NCBI GenBank assembly: GCA_023053575.1
Contig: JAKZAP010000016.1
Location: 7,312,046 to 7,376,045, forward strand
Reading direction: 5' to 3'
Source: Branchinecta lynchi
Lineage: Eukaryota > Arthropoda > Branchiopoda > Anostraca > Branchinectidae
Length of the DNA stretch: 64,000 nucleotides
Positions within the stretch are counted from its first letter, which is position 1. Every line of letters begins with the position of its first letter. Of the stretch, positions 10,634-20,505 are shown in pieces. The notes under the pieces are model-generated. The model did no database searches and was not told the DNA's origin. It worked only from the letters and a program-made list of their open reading frames with translations. The position numbers and the translations under genes are program-made.

Positions 10634-11040
10634 ATGACGAACTGCCGCCAGACGCGCTAGAGGAATAAAGAACAATCACACGTGAGATCTGGGGATAAGT
10701 TATCTGACGGGTGAATAAGCGATTAGGCTTTCGCTTCATATCGAGTCGCGCATTAGCCCCGTTGAAAAGTCAGCCAGCACTCAGCACTGAAGTCGGAAGT
10801 CAGAAATGACAAACTTGATGACGCTTGACAGAACAAAGTTGGGCAAAGCAAAAAGAGGAGAAGAGGCATTTTAAACATTTTTAAACATGGGTAGGCCTAA
10901 GAGGAATTGAAAATAGCAAAACAAACTGTATAAATGTACACCAAGAAGTAAGGTGTCATTGTTTTCTTTACGATAGTGCACCTAGCGGCCCAAAAAGAAC
11001 TAATCTGAGAGGAATTTTATGAGGGGCGTATACTTCAAGC
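10634..11040 (-). repeat. Dispersed repeat family B, copy 1
   Basis: Inverted relative of 47815-48228: GCCGCCAGACGCGCTAGAGG at its left and GAGGGGCGTATAC at its right appear there in reverse complement, with good similarity throughout. Partial copies are at 41390-41570 and 53860-54062. It is noncoding, has no TSD that I could fix, and is of unknown type. Confidence 0.7.
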
Positions 11041-12368
11041 GTAGAGGGACAAGCATATTTGCTGCCACAAATCGGAAAAAATAACTTCATTCCATGAAAT
11101 CGATTGTCTGTGGATAATGGACAAACTTAGTAACGCATTCTTATCGGGTTTTTAGGCCTATTTAAGTGAATATGCGATTTGTAACTAGACTGTCCGATCC
11201 CAACCCTATCCGGTTAAACTTTAAGAGGGATGGCGAGTGGACATCATTTGAGCAGTTTATCCTGACTTTTCTCGAGCGGAATCGTAGTCCCATGTATCGC
11301 AAAATGGGACTGAAGAGCCATTAGCTATTACGTTTATATGCGAACAGTTTGGCAACACACGGTTGTTTATTTAGTCCGAATTTGTCTCCGCACGGGTGAA
11401 AAGACTTGTTCTGAAATAGCAGAGTAACTATTTCTGTAAGAAGATAATATGGTATCAAACGAAATATTAATTTAATTAAAGGACCCCTGTTAGGCCTACT
11501 TCTTCTTTTATACTATCCCAACCCCCATATGGAAAAACAAGCTTCTAAAATTACCATCTTTTCGACATTGTTTCGTTTTATTCCTACGACTATTTAGCAC
11601 TTCTACGGCTGTGTCTAGTTTTGCGAGTCAGGAACTTCGTCAAAAGCTTCGTTGTCCGCCGACACTCTTTCACACATAAGGACACGCGAAGCTTTAAAGC
11701 GTTGTTTTTCATTTTGGAAATCATGGTAGACTATCAGGTCTATCTCCTGTTTTGGAACTTAGGAAACAAGGCGAGTTCCATTTTCAAATATTTTGCGCCC
11801 ACCCACCGAGTCGGAAACAGGAATGCTGGATAGAGTCGACAAGCGCTAACAAGAAAACTGCTAATTTCACGTGGAAAGTAATGCTATTTTCGAAAAACGG
11901 TACTTCTGAGCCGTTTCGTCATTAAGAGATCATTTCTAGTAAGACTTGTGCTTTAACGAATTTACTGATTCAAAAGTAAATTCTCTCATTTCAGTCTTTT
12001 TCGATGAGCCTTTGCGGAGCAGAAGATAGATCAGTTGTAAGGACGTGCTTTAACTTAAGTAAGGTCAAAATTAGCTGCCAAACAGCTAACAGGCAAGGAA
12101 AACCGTCACCACCTTAAAGCAGGCAATGTACAAACACTCAAATCGGGAAATCTCTTACAGTTACGAGAGATAACTAAACACATCACAACACGACTAGAAC
12201 ACTGGGTGGAATACTAGTAAGGGTGAGAATTCTTGGACAAAACATATGAAAACATATCAGATTCATACAGGTGCTACGAGTCCTAAGAAACAGAGCTATG
12301 CTAGTGTACTTGGGGACATTGTTCATTCTCCTCCGAATACTTCATTAGTCCAAAAGAAAGAACAGGGT
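11041..12368. other. Intergenic, nothing recognised
   Basis: Noncoding sequence with no recognisable gene, RNA or repeat; the small frame at 11621-11833 has no family signal. Confidence 0.4.
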
Positions 12369-12376
12369 ACTGACAC

Positions 12377-12686
12377 CAGGGTTGCCACATAAAAATATTT
12401 AGAGAGTCAATTTTGGTCCAAAACATAGAGTGAATCGGGAGTGAAATTTATTTTCATGAAATGTTCGCTTTTCGCCGGAATCTGCTCTGTAAAAATGACA
12501 CATCTTAACTTTACTTTCATGGAAAAAAAATTGAAATAGTCACTTCTGGTCGGAATCCCTGCTGCAAAAATGACACATTTGGTCATTTTCTGAAATAGAG
12601 TGATTTGTTTGTCCTACGTAGGACAAGAGTGACAAAAACAAAATGGAGTGACAATTCACACTACCGTGCGACATGTGGCAACCCTG
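12377..12686. mobile_element. hAT-like MITE, CAGGGTTGCCACAT termini
   Basis: 310 bp with perfect 14-bp terminal inverted repeats CAGGGTTGCCACAT / ATGTGGCAACCCTG, flanked by a perfect 8-bp TSD ACTGACAC (12369-12376 and 12687-12694). An 8-bp TSD and CAGGG-type ends are characteristic of the hAT superfamily. No transposase is encoded. The element at 39330-41042 has related ends. Confidence 0.93.
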
Positions 12687-12694
12687 ACTGACAC

Positions 12695-13192
12695 CCTAAT
12701 TTGGAGCGGGCTCTTGATAGTCTAATCTAGCCGCAGCGTGGTTTAAAGCTTATGGTTGACCTGCCGCCCCATTCCAGGACCCGTTAGTAGATCTATGTTA
12801 TCTAGAACAACATTAGCAAACCTTACTGAAATCAACACAAGCGGCAAGGTTACCTAACAAACAAACAAACAAAACTCGTGCGAAATACCAATTGTCTCTC
12901 TTTTCGTAAGTATGATCGTCGAGTATGATGGCAGACAGTAAATAGTACTGTGATGTGATTGTAGTCTGCTGCACAGAGTGTGCAGCTCTGGCAATCAAAG
13001 GCGCTCTGACGGATAGGGCGCTGTATTGAGGATCAACTAACAAGAGGCACGGCACGGCACGTTATCGCGCGGGAGGCACGAGTAATAAAAAGCGATTAGC
13101 AATTAATAGAAGTACGCAAGTAAGTGAGAGTGAACTTCAGAGCTTAAAAGAAGGCATGTTAGAACAATGTTCCTGCCCCTCGTTCCGATGCT
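12695..13192. other. Nothing recognised
   Basis: Includes a short (ACAA)n-like tract near 12857 and GGCACGGCAC repeats near 13045; no gene is evident. Confidence 0.4.
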
Positions 13193-13196
13193 TTAA

Positions 13197-13863
13197 GAAC
13201 AATGGACACTTCTAATGCTTTACTTTGTATTAAATGCTTCACAAATAAACATTTCTGACTTCCTTTAGAAGGCGCTACGAAAATCGGCCGTTTTCTTGTT
13301 ATCCCTTGTCTTTACCTCTCTGGCATTTCGGCAATCCAAATCTTATGAGCTGGGATATCGTGGCAGGAAATTCAAAAACTCCCAACAATGCTTGATAGAA
13401 AAGGATATATTTGAGATGTCACCAAAGTCAAGCCGCAGATAGAGTTTACCTGATTATTCTAGTGTTTCATCAGAAGTTCCATGGATTAAAGTGCCTATTA
13501 AAAGTTTTTCTTTGTGCAATAGGTTGTGAAGCTTGATCAGCTTGCTTTATAAAATGTACCAGAATATACAATAAGCTTATAAAAATAATATAGCTACAAA
13601 AATCATTAAAAAACAAATAGCCTATTCAAATCTGAATTATACAAGCTGATTTATGCATAAAATAAAGATCTACTAAGTATTACAAGAAACATCCCTTTTA
13701 TCTTTGTCCAAGATAGTAAATTGAGCATTTACTGGCCCAAAAAATTATGCTTTGAAATATCACAGAGAGGAAACCGTTCAAAAAGCTGCTGATCTAGGGG
13801 GTAAGTATTGTTCCTAGGTTGTTACAGTGTGAGATTGGGGTAGTTTGATGTGCCCATTGAACT
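13197..13863. mobile_element. piggyBac-like MITE (TTAA target), copy 2
   Basis: 667 bp, reverse-complement relative of 3660-4329, with TTAA at 13193-13196 and 13864-13867. The right end matches copy 1 closely (GTGCCCATTGAACT followed by TTAA), and the left end has lost one base (GAACAATGGACAC). The orientation is opposite to copy 1. Confidence 0.85.
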
Positions 13864-13867
13864 TTAA

Positions 13868-14541
13868 GCAGCCCTTTTAGTTTTGGTGCCTCTTTTTAGT
13901 ACCCGTGCCTCCTACACTATGTCGTGCCGTCCCTTGCCTCTTTTTAGTCAATCTCGTTGGATTGCATTAGCATACGTTCTACCTCTTCTTATTCTGGCAC
14001 GCTGCCTAGACCGGACACTCAATATTCTATATTGCAGATTCTGGGACATGAACTTTACGTAAAAATGGCCCTTAAAGCCAGGCTACATCTTCCAGATTTG
14101 TATTGCGGGTTCCACACTTCTTCCAGACTCTTCAATACAGTTCTGGAAGGTGGAGCGAGGCGATGGTTCTGGACACCCCAGATTCCGTAAATCTGGTAGT
14201 TGTCAGAAGGTTAGTTAAGAGAAAATCAGCCGTAGGAAATAGCAAAAGAAGGGATCTGTAGTTTTGGCGTGAACTTTCTGGTCATATTCAAGTACGGCTA
14301 TGCAGCATTCGTTTGGAGCTTCAGGACGGTGCTGCTGTCGAAAGAATTATAATTTAAATTGCGAGTGCCCGATCTAGGTAGTTGCCTGAAAGGCAAGACA
14401 AAACAGAAAGTATACACCACGACAAACCCTACACTAGGGGAGGGAACGCACCATCGCTTCACATAATAAGATTTCGTACAAAAATTCTGCGAAAGCAGGT
14501 AGCGCCCTGCACCTGCAAACTCCAGAGGTAACAGCCAACTA
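13868..14541. other. 3' flank of the OTUD7-like gene
   Basis: Lies downstream of the minus-strand stop codon and probably contains the 3' UTR. I see no AATAAA signal in the minus-strand orientation that I would commit to, and no repeat. Confidence 0.4.
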
Positions 14542-16217
14542 TCACTGCACATGTGAAACTCTTAACTTTTCCAGTAGGGCATTACGAGTTATAGTGCCCT
14601 CCTGTCTCTGATGATAGCACTGGGAGCACAGCCCATTTGTATCACTCCTTCCATAATACCTACAGGCATTAGATCGACAAGGCTTTCGAGTTAGGTCAAT
14701 TATCTCATCCCTTTGACTAGGACTAGCTCGCTCGATCGTAATCGGGATAATCCGTTCGTTGTTCGATCCGGTCCGCTGAGGTCGCTCCAAGGAATCGGTG
14801 CCAGCTGGTTTTCGCTCAACTTGATCCACCGCTGCGATCGATGCAAGATGCTTCAAGTTCAGATTCTTTAGAGCATTGTCCATTTGCTTTATTTTATTCT
14901 GCATTGACTGCTTATCCGAGCTATCCCTTCGAACGAAGGGCACACTAGGATACTGCATGCTTCTCTGACCGGGCGAGGACTTCAACTCTCCAATTTTTAC
15001 AGAATCGCGTTTTTCTATCTGAATAGGCGCGCTGGCGGAGCTCTTCAGTTCCGTTTTAACCACAGGACTTTCTCTTCTTTCCGCTGTAGCAGACACGGTC
15101 CGTTGCCTTGGTGATGTGCTCAAGACCGGGATCTGAACAGCTCCGGTGGGGAAGGAAGACGACTTTTCAGCGGTAACCTCCCTCTTCTCCACCTGCGTGG
15201 ACGTGGACCGCTGCGTTGGCGACGCCTTTGAATCACTCTTACTCTCCCTTTTTTCTATCTGAATAGGCACAATTTTCTCAGCGCTTCTTTGGGTAGGAGA
15301 TTCTCCAAAAACGTAAGTGGGAAGCGGTCGTTTTTCTTCAACAGGAGTCTTAGCCGGATAGGAATTCACCGGTGGCTCTTTATCCGTATAGAAAGTTGAA
15401 TGCGACAGATATAAGCATGGATTCTTCGATGGTGGCGCCACTGGAATTTTGGCGGCGCTGTCATGATCCTGCTGCGTTGATTCCGCGAAAAAATGTGATT
15501 TGCCGACACCGTACATCGCTGATGCTTCAATACTCTTATGGGTGACTTTCGACCTCTCCTCTTCTTCTCTCTGACGTGCGTAACACGAGGTACACATGTA
15601 TGACGTCACTGCGGTACCGTACATATTGCACCCTTGGTTGATACACATGGTCGGCCCTTCCAGTGCTGCTTGTTCGGCTAAGTGGAAAACGTTTTCTTTT
15701 GATTTCTCCATTTCTTTCAACTGTTTTTGTTCTTTTTGGCGCTCAAATCGTCGTTTGGCGGAGAGTAAATAATTACTAATCATTTCTTCTTGGTACCCGT
15801 GCCTCTTGTCTATATGGATCAAAGCTGCCATGACATATTCATGACCAGAAGGGGTAGAAGCTCTCGAGTCGTCTTTTTTCTTTTTATGATTAAACGAGTC
15901 CATAAAGTTCTTCTTCAACTTCTTTCCCATTGATTTTCCTATACTTCCAAAGTTCTTGGAAACGTTATTAATTTGCTTCTTATTATGCTTGGAATCCGGC
16001 GAGTCCCGTCCGTTTCCGGTTCCTCCCACCGGAACGTAAGTCACATCGAGGTACTCGGCCAGAAGGCTCATTCGGTCAGCCGGCGATAGGGCGAGCCGCT
16101 CAACCAGCGCTTCATTGCTGGTCGAGTTGAGGCCGTTGCTGGTCAATTCATCACCAGGGTCGACTTCGAACTGAACGGGCAAAAGGAGGCCCTCCGGATC
16201 AGTTACAGGTATGACCG
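14542..16217 (-). CDS. OTUD7: OTUD7/Cezanne-like deubiquitinase, last exon with two A20 zinc fingers
   Basis: Terminal exon of 558 codons plus stop. The splice acceptor is TTTTTTTCAG at 16218-16227; codons upstream in the open frame are intronic. The exon opens with VIPVTDPEGLLLPVQFEVDPG and LLAEYLDVTYVPV, the end of the OTU region in Cezanne proteins. The family-typical basic stretch FGSIGKSMGKKLKKNF and the helix HIDKRHGYQEEMISNYLL follow. An A20 finger lies at exon residues about 196-220 (CINQGCNMYGT...CTSCYARQ) and another near the C-terminus at about 514-540 (CRSNACRYYGR...CSQCYHQRQ). Between them is a low-complexity Ser/Lys/Glu-rich region with repeated IEKRES-like and SPxQR motifs. A20 fingers bind ubiquitin in this family. 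Vertebrate Cezanne has one C-terminal A20 finger, so two is notable. It joins the 18.1-kb exon in phase 1. Confidence 0.95.
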
Positions 16218-16299
16218 CTGAAAAAAAGAAGTTATGCGACAGTCGTTCTTGGTTACTCCACTCAGTCCTAACCAACAGGTTTTCAACTTTATAAGACAT

Positions 16300-16562
16300 C
16301 TCAATTAAAAATTTTCTCAAAATGTAGTACGAAGTTGCACGAAAAAGTAGCATCCAGTACCAATTGATGCTACTACATGCTACTATCGCAAGACTGGATG
16401 CTACTGAAGCAAGGCGGGATGCTACTGCATACTACTGCTTAAGATTAGCCCAGTGTGAGGCACATGAAATTAAAGTATTCTGTACTACTCCAGATCAACA
16501 CATGCAACTTTTTCGTACAACTACCATACAACTACACAGGCTACAAATTGTATGCCCCCTAA
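16300..16562. mobile_element. GTAGTACGAAAAAGTAGCAT-family element, copy 1
   Basis: Noncoding sequence dominated by GATGCTACTAC/GTAGTAGCATC words, with similarity over its whole length to 52562-52861. It lies in the last OTUD7 intron, under 100 bp from the splice acceptor. The terminal inverted repeat is clearer in the 52.6-kb copy. Confidence 0.6.
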
Positions 16563-17044
16563 CATCTCTAGACTGATTTTTACGTTTATTTTGCTTGGCT
16601 TTTGTAAAGGCGCAAGCTCACTGGTCGAGAAGAACCGTTATGCAAATTTTTCCCAGTTTCTGATCGATCTAAATGGGCAGAAAGACCGGCAAAAAGTAGG
16701 TGAAGCCGTCTGGGCTTTTTCGGAAAACAAAGGGGTAAACTGTGTTTGAACGCGGGAACGGGATATATAACTTCGACTTCTAATTCAAGCGTCAACTCAG
16801 CAGAATAGGATCTGAACGAGAATGTGTCTACTTTCGAATCCGAAAAAAAGTATTTTCCGTATTCTTCGGGTTTATTTCTCGCTATCTAGTATCCTTTTAA
16901 CATACAAGGAAGAAAGGACACAGCCAGTGGCATTTCTTTCACTTCAACGAGGTTCACAAGCTGTTAAACGCGATCATCCAATTCTAGATGTTCAAACAAC
17001 GTAAGAAACTAGGTGGCGAAGAATAAACCGGAAGATAGGTCATC

Positions 17045-17205
17045 AATCAAATCATCGGTTGACAAAGACTGGACTCGGAAACCCTGGAAAACTGCAAGGG
17101 ATTCCCAAGATGCGGCCCTCTCCATCCATCACTGAGCCAGCGTACGACAGGATTACCTTTCGCTGGCAAGTGCGATTTAAGGTAATTAAGGTAATGGGCT
17201 TTATC
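17045..17205 (+). repeat. LINE 3' end fragment
   Basis: Contains TCATCGGTTGACAAAGACTG, the SVDKDW end of a LINE ORF2 also found at 35162-35190. The 3' UTR then matches 35965-36066 (CATCCATCACTGAGCCAG, GATTACCTTTCGCTGGCAA) and ends in a TTAAGGTAA repeat tail. It is a strongly 5'-truncated copy inside an OTUD7 intron. Confidence 0.75.
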
Positions 17206-17456
17206 CCACCGAATCTTGGACAAATGGAACAGACTTCCATCGATGATATGTAAGCTCGATGTATATTCCAATGTAAATTCGTTCAGGCAGATCTTCAACC
17301 TTTTTCACACACATACTATGTTTTGTAACTTATTTTCGTCGAGTGTTGTAAGAGGTTTACGCCTATTCTTTTTCGCATTATATTACTATTATTAATAAGC
17401 TATGTCCCTCGGAAATTTACCGTTGCGAGGCACAGATTTTTCGATTTTGATACGGA

Positions 17457-18097
17457 GAGCGTGTTCCATCCTACTTACCGTAGGTAGCGTTCCGGTGAAG
17501 TTATTACAAGTTACGATGATAAGAAGGGCGAGCACCGTATTGTGGTATTTGCGGTAGTTATCACGCTCTCTGGAACGAAAATAATAACAACACGAACATA
17601 CGTCATCCCTCTTACGGGAGTTCCTGCAGAACCGATAGTTATTATTACTTACGATGCTCGCGACCATCGTAAGTAAATTGTAACGATCGTAACGGTCGTG
17701 GAACAAAAATAATAAGTGGGAGGAGCCAATTTACTTATTACGGCGGGCTGAGGAACGGCAATAATAAAAAGAATAGGAGCGATCGTAACTAATAATATGT
17801 CACTGGAACGCTACCGTAGTTACTACGCATGACTGTCCCGAATTCTAGCGTTTTGATGTCAAGGCTGGAACGATTTCTTTATTTACAAGTAGAATATCGT
17901 GTCACGATATTCTGACCAATCCCGTTACAGAGATGCGTAGTTACCACGCTTACTACCCTCCCCGAGCATAGTAAGCAAATATTTAGTATTAGTTACTATT
18001 TCGAGAAGGTTCGAACGGCCAGCGTAGTAACTTTTCACGGGGTTGGAACGAAAATAGTAACTAACAATTGCTATTGTTAGAAGCGTGGAGCACGCTC
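17457..18097. mobile_element. GAGCGTGTTCCATCC element, interrupted
   Basis: The termini GAGCGTGTTCCATCC (left) and GCGTGGAGCACGCTC (right) match the intact 299-bp relative at 29125-29423. It is interrupted at 17483-17815 by a second element. Its right end lies 12 bp inside the intron from the 5' splice site of the 18110-18284 exon. Confidence 0.82.
17483..17815. mobile_element. GGTAGCGTTCC element nested in the GAGCGTG element
   Basis: 333 bp with perfect 11-bp ends GGTAGCGTTCC / GGAACGCTACC and GTA on both sides (17480-17482, 17816-17818). Excision with one GTA restores the CTTACCGTAGTTACTACGCA sequence seen intact in the 29.1-kb copy, which confirms the borders. Internal TTACGATCG-type words repeat in both orientations. 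A 3-bp TSD recalls PIF/Harbinger elements, but their usual TWA target is not met. Confidence 0.88.
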
Positions 18098-18109
18098 TAT
18101 AAAGCTTAC

Positions 18110-18284
18110 CCGGAGGTAATGCTGACCCGTCGACCTTCTGATGTTCCATAGCGACAAGAGCACTGAAGTGTGATGCATCGAAGGAGAGAATGAGTGGCGA
18201 TCTGTAACAATCTTTCGCTGGTATCTCCAAAGGTAGGTATACCCCACCGAAAGGTATGGGGGCCAAAGGCTCTCCATTCACATC
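18110..18284 (-). CDS. OTUD7: OTUD7-like gene, OTU exon with the catalytic His
   Basis: 58 codons plus one base. The acceptor is CTTGCAG before GATGTG and the donor is CCTCCGG followed by GTAAGC. The protein reads DVNGEPLAPIPFGGVYLPLE, then SPLILSFDASHFSALVAMEH. The FGGVYLPLE strand and the HFSALV motif, whose His pairs with the catalytic Cys, are diagnostic of the A20/Cezanne/Trabid OTU subfamily. Phase 0 joins it to the VADTVLR end of the previous exon. Confidence 0.96.
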
Positions 18285-18379
18285 CTGCAAGATTTAAAGT
18301 TTAGTTCAAGTTTAAGTATTTATTTACGTACTAGAACTATTACAGCACTGGACAGCTGGATTTACTGGCCTAGAAGGAG

Positions 18380-18960
18380 CAGACAGTCGAAATAATAACT
18401 AAATAATAAACGAATCTTAAAAGCCTTTCCCACGAAATAAAGAAAACAAGAACTGTAAGCTTATACGACAAGCATGGCAAGCATACGTAGTAGCTAAGAC
18501 GATTATGGGCCTTTCGGATCGATGAAAATATATGGTTTAGTAAAAATATGCCATGCATTTTGCGGTTACAATGCGCACTTTAAGGGGGGCTAGGAATCCA
18601 CTTTGTAAGCAAAAGTACTGGTCCACAAATGATCATGGGTCCTTGGGTGATGAAAGTGTATTATTTGCTCGGAAGTATTTTTCTTTTACACTTTGCGGCT
18701 AAGATGCGCACTTCAAGGGGGCTAGAATTGAATTTATAAGCAAACTACTTGGAGCACAGATGATCATGGGCCGTTGGGGATCTAAAAAAAATGTAGTTTC
18801 TAAAAAAAAGTTTATCACTTTGCAGTAGATAGGCGCCTTCAGAATGTTGGAAATTCGTTGCAAAAATGATCATGGGCCCTGGGAATCACGAAAATGTATC
18901 TTTTGGTCAAAAGTACTTTTTTCACTTTGCAGTTAAGATACGCACTTTGAGGGAAGAAAT
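18380..18960. repeat. Tandem repeat, about 130-bp units
   Basis: Four to five diverged units marked by ATGATCATGGGCC (18630, 18761, 18869; earlier form near 18485) and CACTTTGCGGTTAAGATGCG followed by CACTT and AAGGGGG. One further unit end is at 19345-19372, and inverted relatives are at 54680-54830. It lies in an OTUD7 intron. Confidence 0.75.
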
Positions 18961-19348
18961 AGAAAACCGTGATTTTCGGGGTTTTTTTCTTGATCGGCTA
19001 ATTATCCCTCTAGGATGATGTGCGAGGGATAAATGTAAATTCGGATATTTCGGTTGCACTTCCGGCAAACCGTCCTCAGCGAAAAACAAAACCAAACTAA
19101 ATCATAAAATCCACCACAATCACAACAGGAGAACGATGCGGAACCAACTGACAATAAGACGAGATGTAACTAAAAACCAGAAGAAAACGGTGCGGATGCA
19201 GATAAAAATAAAATAACGAAAGATAAAATGTGCGTGTTAAAAATGTTTATGTACAAATCTGTGATTATTTACAATTCTGAGCTCTGTGTATATTTACAAT
19301 TTACCATCCGTGGCAAAAACTCATTTGTAAGCATACACTTAAGATACA
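18961..19348. other. Intron, nothing recognised
   Basis: No exon-like or repeat signal apart from the final unit of the 130-bp family. Confidence 0.4.
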
Positions 19349-19369
19349 AATGATCATGGGCCCTTGGGG

Positions 19370-20505
19370 ACTGTAAACAAAACACGTCCTCTTTTATCAA
19401 GTTTCCTTCGGACCCAACTAACCGTTCAAAACTTATGCATAACACTAAATTCTGGTAATCCTCCCCTCCCCCGAAGATGGTCGGATCGGAGAAGTGACTG
19501 CTTCCAAGTCAATCTGATCGGGTCCCTAACACTCTTGACGAATTTCATCATCCAAGTACATCTGGAAGTACCTTAACTCGCGTTCACCGGAATTCCGGGA
19601 AACCCCCTTCTAATTCCCCCGCCACAGTGAGCCGAACCGGTCCGTTTCTATCAAAATGTATTTATAACTTATCCTTGTTCTTCTCACCAAGGTTCATCCC
19701 GATCCCTCCGCTCTAAGCCTGTCCCGAGATTCCCCGCCCCCTCAAATCCCCTTCCTCCCCCCCCCAGAGTTATCGGATCCGGTTCGGACACGAGATGGGA
19801 CATCCGCGGCCCGAGCTCTTTCCAGCTGTCAAGTTTCATTTGTGTCTGATGCACCGTTCAAAAGTTATACTTGCCTGAAGATCCCGAATTTCCCCGCCCT
19901 TCTCTCCCCCCCCCCATGGTCGAATTGGAGAATTGACTAGTTCCAAGTCAGTATAGTCGGGTCCCTGATACGACTGCCAAGTTTCATCGTCCTAACACAT
20001 CTGGAAGTACCTTAACCCGTAATAACCGGAATTCCGGGACCAACCCTCCAACTCCCCCCACAGTGCCCGGATCCGATCCGGTTATGCCAACAATTTACCT
20101 AGACTCTGTGCTTGTTCTTCCCATTCAAGTTTAATTAAGATCCCTCCACTCTAAGCGTGTCACGATATTTTCGGGTATCCCCCCCCCCTCCAGCCCCCCA
20201 CAGTTGTCGGGTCCAGTCAGGACATTAAATGGGAGATGTGAGACATGTGTTCTTTCCACTTATAAAGTTTTATTCAGATCTGATCACCGATTCAAAGTTA
20301 CGCGTGCCTCAATATTCCGGATTCCCTCCCCCCCCCCCACGGTGGTCGAATCGGTGAAGTGACTATTTCCAAGTCAGTTTCGCCGGGTCCCTGATACGCC
20401 TGTCAAGTTTCATCGTTCTAGAATATTTGGACGTACCTAACTTGCGATTACCGAACCGACCGACCGACGGAAAAGTTATCGTTATACTGCACTTGGCCGG
20501 AAGGT
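19370..20505 (+). mobile_element. 431-bp-unit composite element, truncated copy
   Basis: Tandem units with AAGTTTCATCGTCCTAG, GGAAGTACCTTAACTCGCG, CCCCACAGTG and CGGATCCGGT landmarks. It ends in a CCGACCGACCGACGGAAAAG tract and CACTTGGCCGGAAGG. The left terminus (CAAGAGCT...) is missing. C-rich runs punctuate each unit. No coding sequence. Confidence 0.8.

Noticed and set aside
16218..16353. N-terminal 45 residues of the 603-codon open frame as part of the OTUD7 protein
   Set aside because: A strong acceptor (TTTTTTTCAG) at 16218-16227 and the matching phase with the 18.1-kb exon show this stretch is intron.
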